A DNA stretch of 10,212 nucleotides from DASWNP01 sp035537095 (GCA_035537095.1 DATLMV010000292.1:1-10212), one strand, 5' to 3'; counted from the stretch's first letter, positions 1-6,465 are shown. Translations and numbers: made by a program. Notes: generated from the sequence alone by a model not told the origin.

Positions 1-1
1 G

Positions 2-535
2 ACATCGGATATCCTGACCATCAAACTGCTCGAACACGGGCGACAGGTGACGATCCTCGACGGCGACGTGGTGCGCACGCATCTCTCGAAGGGGCTCGGC
101 TTCAGTGCCGAAGACCGCGATACGAACATCCGTCGCATCGGCTTCGTCGCCTCCGAAATCGTCCGGCACGGCGGCGGCGTCATCTGCGCGGCGGTCAGTC
201 CCTATCGCGCGACGCGCAACGAATGCCGCGCGCTCGTCGGCGACGACCGCTTCGTCGAAATCTTCGTGGATACGCCGCTCGAAGTCTGCGAGCAGCGCGA
301 CACGAAGGGCATGTATGCGCTCGCGCGCGAAGGCAAGATCAAGAACTTCACGGGCATTGACGACCCCTACGAGCCGCCGCTCAACGCCGAAATCGTCATC
401 AACACCGTCGCGCAAACGGCGGAAGAGAACGCCGAACGCATTCTCGCCTATCTCGTCGAACAGGGCTTCATCCAGCCCGCCGCGCCCGAACTCGACGCGA
501 CTGCCGGGAACGCCGACAATCTCGTCAAGGCGTGA
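2..535 (+). CDS. cysC: Adenylylsulfate (APS) kinase, C-terminal part (5' end outside window)
   Basis: This enzyme phosphorylates adenosine 5'-phosphosulfate with ATP to give PAPS, the universal sulfate donor, in the cytoplasm. The frame is open from base 2, so the N-terminus with the P-loop (GxxGxGKS/T) is cut off by the window edge. Visible APS-kinase signatures, in order, are ILDGDVVR, the LGFSAEDRDTNIRRIGFVA segment, the SPYRATR motif, the FVEIFVDTPLEVCEQRDTKGMY block and NFTGIDDPYEPP. The SKGLGFSAEDRD / ICAAVSPYRATRNECR wording resembles the kinase half of bifunctional sulfate adenylyltransferase-APS kinases more than stand-alone E. coli CysC. That subtype call is inferred and needs upstream sequence. 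The last ~20 residues are a poorly conserved tail. The gene is followed directly by a PAPS-using sulfotransferase, which supports the assignment. Confidence 0.93.
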   Translation, partial: TSDILTIKLLEHGRQVTILDGDVVRTHLSKGLGFSAEDRDTNIRRIGFVASEIVRHGGGVICAAVSPYRATRNECRALVGDDRFVEIFVDTPLEVCEQRDTKGMYALAREGKIKNFTGIDDPYEPPLNAEIVINTVAQTAEENAERILAYLVEQGFIQPAAPELDATAGNADNLVKA

Positions 536-550
536 GTGAACGATGGAATA

Positions 551-619
551 GATGTTGGGTGTTAGATGCTAGATGTCAGGAAGACAAAATCCGGTATCTA
601 ACATCTAACACCCGACATC
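551..619. repeat. Imperfect inverted repeat between cysC and the sulfotransferase
   Basis: Two 24-nt arms, 551-574 and 596-619, are reverse complements at 22 of 24 positions. One of the two differences is a G-U wobble in RNA (556/614) and the other a C/A mismatch (569/601). The 21-nt loop is 575-595. The arms are built from short direct repeats of the type TAGATGT and GACATC, and a further GACATC follows at 621-626. No T-run follows, so this is not a classical Rho-independent terminator. It could be an intergenic repeat family (REP/MITE-like) or an mRNA stem that tunes the downstream gene. Confidence 0.8.
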
Positions 620-633
620 CGACATCTGCTCTT

Positions 634-1431
634 ATGATTTTCACGGACAAGTTCGTCTATGTTCACGAGCCGAAGACGGGCGGGACTTTCGTCACGTCCG
701 TCCTCTTTCGCCTGTACGGTTTGGAGTGGAATCGTTGGACGCATCTCAAGAACATCGTCCGGGGAGAGGTACGGCGGTCGGGCAAGTACGGCGCGCTGAT
801 TCACAACACGAACAAGCACGGGTTCTGCCGCAACATCCCCGCCGCGCACAGGGAGAAGACCGTGCTGGCGACCGTGCGGAATCCTTTCGACCTCTACGTT
901 TCGCAGTACGAGTTCGGCTGGTGGAAGCGCAGGGAATTTCTCAGATACTATCGCGCCGTCCCCGGCTTCGAGCGAACCTACGCGCGCTTTCCTGACATAG
1001 ATTTCGCTGACTACGTGCGTCTCGTCAACGCCGCGTTTCCCGTCTTCGCGAACGGCGGACGAGCCGCCGCAGAGAGTCCCGGTCTTCAGACCGAGCAGTT
1101 TTTCAAATACTACTTCCGCCACCCCGAAGAAGCCTTCGCGCGTCTCGACGATGAAGCGTACATCGCCGCCGAAGGATACAAAGGCGATATGTTTCGCCTC
1201 CATTTCGTCCGCACGGACGAACTCAATCGCGGCCTCTACGATTTTCTTTCGCAGATGGGCTACGCACACGAAGACATCCGTTTCATCCTCGACGCGGGAA
1301 AGATTCTGCCGCGGGGCAGGGGGCGGAGCGCGTCGCAGCGTTGGGAGCGTTACTACACGCCGGAGTTGAAAGAGTTGGTCAGAAAAAAAGAGCGTTTTCT
1401 TTTTCGTCTCTTCCCCGCGTTCGATGTCTAG
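634..1431 (+). CDS. PAPS-dependent sulfotransferase family protein
   Basis: The 265-aa product transfers sulfate from PAPS to an acceptor (probably a carbohydrate). The N-terminal strand runs straight into the 5'-phosphosulfate loop HEPKTGGTF (residues 11-19). The 3'-phosphate-binding segment VRNPFDLYVSQYEF (81-94) supplies the expected Arg82 and Ser90. The rest is the usual divergent acceptor region. I chose ATG 634 because family members start just before this loop. The frame is also open back to GTG 532, overlapping the cysC stop, but those 34 codons are translated from the inverted repeat and look like noncoding sequence. No clear Shine-Dalgarno precedes either start, so translation may depend on coupling to cysC. 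The acceptor substrate cannot be read from the sequence. There is no signal peptide or membrane segment. Confidence 0.85.
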   Translation: MIFTDKFVYVHEPKTGGTFVTSVLFRLYGLEWNRWTHLKNIVRGEVRRSGKYGALIHNTNKHGFCRNIPAAHREKTVLATVRNPFDLYVSQYEFGWWKRREFLRYYRAVPGFERTYARFPDIDFADYVRLVNAAFPVFANGGRAAAESPGLQTEQFFKYYFRHPEEAFARLDDEAYIAAEGYKGDMFRLHFVRTDELNRGLYDFLSQMGYAHEDIRFILDAGKILPRGRGRSASQRWERYYTPELKELVRKKERFLFRLFPAFDV

Positions 1432-2581
1432 ACGTCTGCGTATCGTCGTCGCCGGTTACATCGTGCGCGGCCCGCTCGGCGGCCTCGCGTGGCATCACAT
1501 GCAGTACGTGCTCGGCCTCGCGCGCCTCGGTCACGACGTTTATTTCGTCGAGGACAGCGAAGACTACGCGGCCTGCTACGACCCCGCGCGCGATGCGCTC
1601 TCGACCGACCCGGCATACGGTCTCAACTTCATCGCCGACGCTTTCCTGCGTCTCGGTCTCACGGAGCGTTGGGCCTTCCACGACGCGCACGCCGCGCGCT
1701 GGCACGGCCCCGCCGCCCCGCGCGTCCTCGGTATCTGCGCCAACGCAGACCTCCTGCTCAATCTCTCCGGCGTCAATCCCTTGCGCGACTGGCTCGCCGA
1801 AATTCCGGCGCGCGCCTTCGTGGATACCGACCCGGCCTTCACGCAGATACGACACCTGACCGACGCCGACGCCCGCGCGCTCGCCGCACGACACACGACG
1901 TTCTTCACCTTTGCCGAAAAGATCGGGCAAAGCGATTGTCTCGTTCCGTCGGACGGTTTCCCGTGGCAGACGACGCGCCAGCCCGTCGTCCTCGAAGCGT
2001 GGCCCGTGACGGCGGGGCGCGCGGCGGGGCGTTGGACGACCGTCATGCAATGGGACAGCTATCGCGCGCGCGTGTACGCGGGCAGGCGTTACGGGATGAA
2101 GTCGGAATCGTTCGCGGACTACGCGGAGTTGCCCGCGCGCGCCGGAGGCGACGTTTTTGAGTTGGCTTTGGGCAGCGCGTCTGCGCCGCGCGAACTGCTT
2201 GAGAGCAAGGGCTGGCGCTTGCGCAACCCGCTCGAAGTGACGCGCGACCCTTGGACTTATCAGGCGTACATTCGAGAATCGAAGGCGGAATGGAGCGTCG
2301 CCAAACAGGGCTACGCGACGAGCCGCAGCGGTTGGTTCAGCGAACGCAGCGCGGTCTATCTGGCGAGCGGTCGGCCCGTCGTGACGCAGGAGACGGGCTT
2401 CTCCGAAACCTTACGGACGGGCGCGGGACTCCTCGCCTTCAGCACGATTGACGAAGCACTCGACGCGGTCGCGGAGATCAACCGTCGCTACGAATTTCAT
2501 TGTCGCGCCGCGCGCGAAGTGGCCGCAGAGTTCTTCGACTCGGGCCGCGTCCTCTCGCATCTCGTCGAGCGCGCCCTTTGA
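1424..2581 (+). CDS. Glycosyltransferase-like protein (GT-B / GT4-like)
   Basis: The 385-aa cytosolic protein has a two-domain GT-B look. The N-terminal part starts with a Rossmann strand (RIVVAGYIV, residues 6-14), a Gly-rich GPLGGLAWH stretch (17-24) and a following LARLGHDVYFVEDS helix/strand (32-45). The C-terminal part carries a nucleotide-sugar-side signature: YIRESKAEWSVAKQGY (282-297), SGWFSERSAVYLASGRPVV (302-320), QETGF (322-326) and TGAGLLAFSTIDEALDAV (332-349). This resembles the glycosyltransferase/CgeB-type group that ends with FDS..VL..L. The start ATG lies in ATGTCTAG, overlapping the sulfotransferase stop by 8 bp, a sign of translational coupling. Context suggests it builds the glycan that the sulfotransferase decorates. 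Donor and acceptor are unknown, and the family call is from pattern recognition only. Confidence 0.75.
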   Translation: MSRRLRIVVAGYIVRGPLGGLAWHHMQYVLGLARLGHDVYFVEDSEDYAACYDPARDALSTDPAYGLNFIADAFLRLGLTERWAFHDAHAARWHGPAAPRVLGICANADLLLNLSGVNPLRDWLAEIPARAFVDTDPAFTQIRHLTDADARALAARHTTFFTFAEKIGQSDCLVPSDGFPWQTTRQPVVLEAWPVTAGRAAGRWTTVMQWDSYRARVYAGRRYGMKSESFADYAELPARAGGDVFELALGSASAPRELLESKGWRLRNPLEVTRDPWTYQAYIRESKAEWSVAKQGYATSRSGWFSERSAVYLASGRPVVTQETGFSETLRTGAGLLAFSTIDEALDAVAEINRRYEFHCRAAREVAAEFFDSGRVLSHLVERAL

Positions 2582-2638
2582 TGAAACCGACGGGCGCGGG
2601 AATAACGGTCGGGCGCGTCAATCTTCTTCGCGCTCCGT

Positions 2639-2666
2639 TTGCCTCGCAAGCGACTTCTGGTCTAAT
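2639..2666 (+). promoter_or_regulatory. Candidate sigma70-type promoter for the aidB-like gene
   Basis: A -35-like TTGCCT (2639-2644, 4/6) is separated by 16 nt from a -10-like TCTAAT (2661-2666, 5/6) in the only AT-richer stretch of the 145-bp gap after the glycosyltransferase. A second TTGACT occurs at 2680-2685 but has no good -10 at the right distance. The score is weak. Confidence 0.3.
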
Positions 2667-2716
2667 AATGTCGCCGGATTTGACTCGAAGCTTTTGCCTC
2701 GCCTTTCGTAATTTTT

Positions 2717-2720
2717 GGAG
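2717..2720 (+). promoter_or_regulatory. Shine-Dalgarno that decides the aidB-like start
   Basis: GGAG at 2717-2720 lies 6 nt before ATG 2727. The alternative in-frame TTG 2715 would overlap this ribosome-binding site and has no site of its own, so ATG 2727 is the start. Confidence 0.65.
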
Positions 2721-2726
2721 AATCAA

Positions 2727-4391
2727 ATGTCGCAGCCAACCTCATCCAGCCGACGCCCCGACGAAGTTTTCAATCAGCCGCCGCCGCTCGCAGACTACAA
2801 CCTGTTCGAGCAGGACACGCCCTTGCGCGAAGCCCTGCGGCGCGAGGGCGGCGCGTGGGCGGAGGAACGCGTGAGTGCTTTCGGCGAGTTGGTGGGGCAA
2901 GCCGCGACGCTGCGCCTCGGCGAACTGGCGAACACGCACACGCCCGTGCTGCACACGCACGACCGTTTCGGTCATCGAATTGACGAAGTAGAGTTTCATC
3001 CCGCCTATCACGAGTTGCTGCGTCTCGGCGTCGAGCACGAGCATCACTCTCTGCCGTGGACGACGCCGCGCGCCGGAGCACACGTCGTCCGCGCCGCGCT
3101 CAACATGCTGCGCAGCCAACTCGACGAAGGAACGAACTGCCCCATCACGATGACCTTCGCCGTCGTGCCCTCGCTCAACCTGCAACCCGAACTCGCCGCC
3201 GAATGGCTGCCGCGCATCCTCGCCAACGAGTACGACGAGCGTTTTATTCCGGCCACGCAGAAGCGCGGCGTCCTCTTCGGGATGGCGCTGACCGAACGGC
3301 AGGGCGGCTCCGACGTGCAGGCCAACACGACGCGCGCCGTCGCTCCGGGCAGAAGCGGCGCGGGGCAGGAGTACCAGTTGACGGGTCATAAGTGGTTCTG
3401 CTCGGCTCCGATGTGCGACGCGTTTCTGACGCTCGCGCAGACCGAGCGGGGCTTGTCCTGTTTCCTCCTGCCGCGCTGGTTGCCCGACGGCACGCGCAAC
3501 GCTTTTCACATCGAACGCCTGAAGGACAAACTCGGCAATCGTTCCAACGCTTCGAGTGAAGTGGAGTTTCGCGGCGCGTGGGCGCGGATGGTCGGGGAAG
3601 AGGGCCGGGGCGTGCCGACGATCATCGAGATGGTCAGGCACACGCGTCTGGATTGTGCGTTCGGTTCGGCGGCCACGATGCGCCGCGCCGTCGCCGAGGC
3701 CGCGCATCACGCCGCGCATCGCTCTGCGTTCGGACGGAGGCTGCTGGAACAGCCCTTGATGAAGAACGTGCTCGCCGACCTGTGTCTCGAATCTGAAGCG
3801 GCGACGGCCCTGTCGTTGCGTCTCGCGCGCGGCTACGACGAGTCGGCGCACGACGAAGGGCAACGCAAGTTCACGCGTCTGGCGACCGCCGTCGGTAAGT
3901 ACTGGATCACGAAACGCGCGGTGATGGTCGTCGGCGAGGCGTTGGAATGTCTGGGCGGCAACGGCTACGTGGAGGAATCGCCGCTCGCGCGCCTGTATCG
4001 CGACGTGCCGCTCAATTCCATCTGGGAAGGCTCGGGCAACGTGCAATGTCTCGACGTGCTGCGCGCCTTCAAGAAGGACGCCGGGACGCTTGAGATGGTC
4101 TTGCAGGAGACGCGCGCGGCGCGCGGCGCGAACCGTCATTACGACGAGTTTACGTCGCGCCTCGAAAGGGAACTCGCCGACCCGTCGCAACTCGAAACGC
4201 GCGCGCGAAGATTGACCGAACTCCTCGCGCTCGCCCTGCAAGGCTCGCTGCTCGTCCAGCACGCGCCCGCTGCGGTGGCCGATGCCTTCTGCCTCTCGCG
4301 TCTCGCCGGAGACAGCGGCCAAGCCTTCGGCACGCTTCCGACTGCAACGGACTTCGACGCCATCGTCGAGCGTTCGCGACCGCAGATTTGA
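2727..4391 (+). CDS. aidB: AidB-like acyl-CoA dehydrogenase family protein
   Basis: This 554-aa flavoprotein is close in length to E. coli AidB (541 aa), an FAD-binding member of the acyl-CoA dehydrogenase superfamily linked to the alkylation (adaptive) response, with a DNA-binding C-terminal region. AidB-type signatures in order are MALTERQGGSDV (185-197), TGHKWFCSAPMCDAFL (219-234), GLSCFLLPRWLPDG (242-255), LKDKLGNRSNASSEVEF (265-281), RLDCAFGSAATMRRA (307-321), RSAFGRRLLEQPLMK (332-346), ECLGGNGYVEES (407-418) and RLYRDVPLNSIWEGSGNVQCLDVLR (422-446). In the region where classical isovaleryl-CoA dehydrogenases carry the catalytic Glu, this protein reads RLDC, as AidB does. Residues ~447-554 correspond to the AidB DNA-binding tail but are less conserved. 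No ada, alkA or alkB is nearby, so the alkylation role is by homology only. It is convergent with the next gene, with a 25-bp gap. Confidence 0.85.
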   Translation: MSQPTSSSRRPDEVFNQPPPLADYNLFEQDTPLREALRREGGAWAEERVSAFGELVGQAATLRLGELANTHTPVLHTHDRFGHRIDEVEFHPAYHELLRLGVEHEHHSLPWTTPRAGAHVVRAALNMLRSQLDEGTNCPITMTFAVVPSLNLQPELAAEWLPRILANEYDERFIPATQKRGVLFGMALTERQGGSDVQANTTRAVAPGRSGAGQEYQLTGHKWFCSAPMCDAFLTLAQTERGLSCFLLPRWLPDGTRNAFHIERLKDKLGNRSNASSEVEFRGAWARMVGEEGRGVPTIIEMVRHTRLDCAFGSAATMRRAVAEAAHHAAHRSAFGRRLLEQPLMKNVLADLCLESEAATALSLRLARGYDESAHDEGQRKFTRLATAVGKYWITKRAVMVVGEALECLGGNGYVEESPLARLYRDVPLNSIWEGSGNVQCLDVLRAFKKDAGTLEMVLQETRAARGANRHYDEFTSRLERELADPSQLETRARRLTELLALALQGSLLVQHAPAAVADAFCLSRLAGDSGQAFGTLPTATDFDAIVERSRPQI

Positions 4392-4416
4392 GCGACGCTT
4401 CACGCCGCGTTTTTCC

Positions 4417-5424
4417 TCACTTGCCGCGCTTCATCAAGGGAATCAACTGCCCAGAGTAGAAGGGCTCTTGAGTTGACCAGAAGACGTAATCAACCTTGAG
4501 ATAATCGGTCGCATACGCGATCAACTCGGGAATCGTCACACGCTTTCCGGTCTCCGGATTCTTGTGCTCGTAGTTGCCCCATTGCACCGCGATTCCGGTC
4601 GGGATGCTGCCGCTCGCCTCCCTGATGAGCGGGTAACTATGCTTCAACTGACCGGGCTTGCCGGGCAGCAAGTCGGGGCCGCCGACGCCGAGACGCAAAT
4701 CCCGCGCGTGTTTGTAGACGCTGCGGAGATACGACTTGTCCGTCTCCGGCAACCACTCGCCGGGCATGAAGTTGGCGTACTGCATCGCCGCCGATTTGGG
4801 AAAGGCGCGCTTCAGGGCGCTCATGTTCTCAAGCACGGCGTCTCGATAGCCGTCGAAGGAGAAGCCTACGGGAAACAGTCGCCCGCTCTCCCCGAAAGAG
4901 ACGGAGGTTTCGGGGAGATTGATGCCCTCGATTTTGCCGTCGAACTCTTTGCCGAGAGCGCGCAGCAGTTTTTGAAATCTCTCGCGCACCTGCGCGTCCC
5001 AACGACGCGCCACCCATCCCGCCGCCACGGCCCGCGTCTCGTAGTCGCCCTCGATCAGGTAATCCCGGTCGGCCCCGCCGTTGTAAATCCTGTCTTGCAC
5101 CAGATACTTCGGAACGTTGACGATTGAACCGTCGAAGGAAACGTCCTGAAGTTGGATGAACAACTTCTTTCCCTTTGAATTGAGATAGGCCAAGTCCTTG
5201 CGAATCGCGCCGAAGTCGTACCTGTCCTTCTCCGGCTCCAACTCGCGCCACGTATATTTCAACTGCGCGCCTTCAAAGGCCGCCGTCTCGATAAATGTCG
5301 GCTCGGAAATCCTCTCCCGGTCACGATTGAAGAAGACGTAATGATGCACTCCCTTCGCCGCCGACGCACCGCCGCACAACCAGAGGAAGATGACGCAACA
5401 CAACAGTTTCCCGGTATTCTTCAT
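4417..5424 (-). CDS. Secreted TIM-barrel, glycoside-hydrolase-like protein
   Basis: The 335-aa protein starts with a Sec signal peptide: Lys at 2 and 6, a hydrophobic core 7-18, and ASA-A cleavage near residue 22. The mature part has the rhythm of a (beta/alpha)8 barrel. It includes KYTWRELEPEKDRYDF (56-71, the W..lEP..g.ydf hallmark of clan GH-A glycosidases), KKLFIQLQD (86-94) and KIEGINLPETS (164-174) with a possible acid/base Glu172. IAVQWGNYEH (278-287) and VDYVFWSTQEPFY (311-323) follow, the latter with Glu320. Assigning Glu172 and Glu320 as a catalytic pair is inference. I cannot name a CAZy family; such proteins are often labelled hypothetical. The start has AAGGGA about 9 nt upstream on the minus strand. 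It is monocistronic, convergent with the aidB-like gene and divergent from the SET gene. It probably acts on polysaccharide in the periplasm or outside the cell. Confidence 0.7.
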   Translation of the reverse strand: MKNTGKLLCCVIFLWLCGGASAAKGVHHYVFFNRDRERISEPTFIETAAFEGAQLKYTWRELEPEKDRYDFGAIRKDLAYLNSKGKKLFIQLQDVSFDGSIVNVPKYLVQDRIYNGGADRDYLIEGDYETRAVAAGWVARRWDAQVRERFQKLLRALGKEFDGKIEGINLPETSVSFGESGRLFPVGFSFDGYRDAVLENMSALKRAFPKSAAMQYANFMPGEWLPETDKSYLRSVYKHARDLRLGVGGPDLLPGKPGQLKHSYPLIREASGSIPTGIAVQWGNYEHKNPETGKRVTIPELIAYATDYLKVDYVFWSTQEPFYSGQLIPLMKRGK

Positions 5425-5677
5425 CGCCGATATTCCCTTTCCGAACCTTCGCTTGCTTGCTGAAAAAGTCAGGTCAGACGACCGTCAGCCCTGCGGGTTC
5501 AGGCGGCTGCGAAGTGTTGATGTCACGATGCCGTCGAGCGCGACGCAACCGCCGCCGCACGGTTCTCGCGCGCGCTTTGGCTACGGCAAACGCCGCCCTT
5601 TATCGAGAGCCTTTTGATTCACGCTTCGCATGTTATCATTCATCTTTCAAACGTTATGAAAGCATCGCACTCGACAA
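5425..5677. other. Divergent intergenic region between the glycosidase-like gene and the SET gene
   Basis: This 253-bp spacer must hold the promoters of both flanking genes. Toward the SET gene an extended -10 is visible (annotated separately). No convincing promoter toward the minus-strand gene was found. A weak hairpin (CAGCC at about 5487-5491, GGCTG at about 5505-5509) is all the other structure seen. The frames open here show no family resemblance. Confidence 0.5.
5631..5639 (+). promoter_or_regulatory. Candidate extended -10 promoter of the SET gene
   Basis: TGTTATCAT contains TG-n-TATCAT (5/6 to TATAAT), an extended -10. The only -35-like element, TTGATT at 5614-5619, is 14 nt away, which is short, but extended -10 promoters tolerate that. 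Transcription would start near 5646, giving a leader of about 32 nt with no obvious Shine-Dalgarno before ATG 5678. Confidence 0.4.
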
Positions 5678-6109
5678 ATGACTCAAACATCACGCGACAA
5701 GTTTGCCCTGAGACGCACCGAGACGGGCTTAGGGTTGTTCACGCTGCAAGCCATTCCGGCGGGGAAGCGGATCGTCGAATACGTCGGCCCCATCGTCACG
5801 ACGGAAGAAGTAGACCGGCGCGGCGGGAAGTACTTCTTTGAACTCGACGCGAACTTCGCCATTGACGGCAGCCCGCGCACCAACATCGCGCGCTACATCA
5901 ATCACTCCTGCCGACCCAACGCCGAAGCGTTCGTCGCGCGCAAGCGCGTCTGGATCTGGTCGAGGAAGAACATCAAAGCGGGCGAACAACTGACGCTCAA
6001 CTACGGCAAAGCATATTTCGAGGAGCACATCAAGCCCATCGGCTGTAAATGTGAGAAATGCGCCGCCCCGCGAAAAGCGAAGCAGCGGAGCCGTAAAAAG
6101 TCGGGTTGA
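5678..6109 (+). CDS. SET-domain protein with post-SET cysteines (putative protein-lysine methyltransferase)
   Basis: The 143-aa protein is a minimal SET domain, the fold that moves a methyl group from S-adenosylmethionine to protein lysines. Visible motifs are GLGLF (17-21) and IPAGKRIVEYVGPIV (26-40), the usual N-terminal SET strands. The pseudoknot elements RYINHSCRPNAE (72-83) and GEQLTLNYG (102-110), with the conserved Tyr109, follow. A post-SET-type GCKCEKC (C123, C125, C128) could bind Zn together with C78. The last 15 residues are strongly basic (PRKAKQRSRKKSG), compatible with nucleic-acid or acidic-partner binding. The length is that of a stand-alone bacterial SET protein; no pre-SET or substrate domain is present. 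The target is unknown, and no histone-like gene is in the window. The stop codon lies inside a tandem duplication. Confidence 0.9.
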   Translation: MTQTSRDKFALRRTETGLGLFTLQAIPAGKRIVEYVGPIVTTEEVDRRGGKYFFELDANFAIDGSPRTNIARYINHSCRPNAEAFVARKRVWIWSRKNIKAGEQLTLNYGKAYFEEHIKPIGCKCEKCAAPRKAKQRSRKKSG

Positions 6110-6133
6110 GATTTAAAAGTCGGGTTGAGATTT
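6096..6133. repeat. Perfect 19-bp tandem duplication at the SET gene end
   Basis: AAAAGTCGGGTTGAGATTT occurs at 6096-6114 and immediately again at 6115-6133 without a mismatch. The first copy encodes the last residues (KSG) and the TGA stop of the SET protein; the second lies just outside. Absence of drift between copies suggests a recent slippage event. Confidence 0.95.
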
Positions 6134-6182
6134 GCGGCCCGGTTAGTCTGCCGCGCGCGTTGATGGATGGCGTGATGATGTG

Positions 6183-6202
6183 GCGCAGGCAAACGCCTGC
6201 GC
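6183..6202. repeat. Perfect 8-bp stem hairpin, REP-like
   Basis: GCGCAGGC (6183-6190), loop AAAC, then GCCTGCGC (6195-6202): a fully paired GC-rich stem with a tetraloop, 74 bp after the SET stop. No T-run follows, so an intrinsic terminator is not supported. It could be a 3' stabilising stem or a dispersed palindromic repeat. Confidence 0.6.
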
Positions 6203-6383
6203 GAAAGAAGTGTCAGGTGACTGCGTTCGCCATCCCCGTCGCGCCGCCGCGCGTCTGCCACTTCCGCAGGAGCGTTTCCAGAGCCAGACCGTACGGCAGA
6301 GCTTGAAGGTCGTGCCTAACTCAACATATTGGGGCGAGACCTAACTTTTGCAACAAAGGGAAAGCATTCGCTTACCTTATCGG

Positions 6384-6421
6384 ACGCATGACAGTTATGA
6401 CCAAACATCGTTATCATGCGT
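6384..6421 (+). promoter_or_regulatory. Promoter overlapped by an inverted repeat, upstream of the membrane-protein gene
   Basis: ATGACA (6388-6393, 5/6 to TTGACA) and TATCAT (6412-6417, 5/6 to TATAAT) are 18 nt apart, with transcription expected near 6424 and ATG at 6466. The half-sites ACGCATGA (6384-6391) and TCATGCGT (6414-6421) form a perfect 8-bp inverted repeat, 22 nt apart, one overlapping each promoter element. That placement is what a repressor operator would have. An 8-bp match could also be chance. Confidence 0.4.
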
Positions 6422-6465
6422 GCGCGATGGTTGGGATGTGCTGTGAGTGAAGACGGGAAAAGTCT

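Larger units (their letters stand above)
6134..6465. other. Gene-poor spacer before the membrane-protein gene
   Basis: No convincing gene is seen in these 332 bases. The left two thirds is GC-rich and holds the perfect hairpin at 6183-6202. The minus strand has a short open stretch (about 6213-6323, encoding LPYGLALETLLRKWQTRGG near its middle) with no start codon near its 5' end, possibly a decayed gene end. From about 6315 the base composition becomes AT-richer and the promoter of the next gene appears. Confidence 0.5.

Noticed and set aside
532..633. N-terminal extension of the sulfotransferase from GTG 532
   Set aside because: These codons are made from the inverted repeat, have no family resemblance, and the PAPS loop starts right after ATG 634 as in other members.
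598..1269. Minus-strand 223-aa open frame opposite the sulfotransferase
   Set aside because: It is antisense to a well-supported gene, with no recognisable motifs.
2742..4403. Very long open frame (553 aa) on the minus strand opposite the aidB-like gene
   Set aside because: It is a GC-rich shadow of the real gene: the composition is Arg/His/Val-rich and no family motif is visible, while the plus strand matches AidB throughout.
4392..4416. Bidirectional terminator between the convergent aidB-like and glycosidase-like genes
   Set aside because: A short T-run (about 4410-4414) exists, but no stable stem precedes it on either strand within the 25-bp gap.
6213..6323. Minus-strand open stretch encoding LPYGLALETLLRKWQTRGG, possible pseudogene
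   Set aside because: It is only about 35 codons between stops, has no start codon near its 5' end and matches no family I recognise. A database search with the peptide would be decisive.
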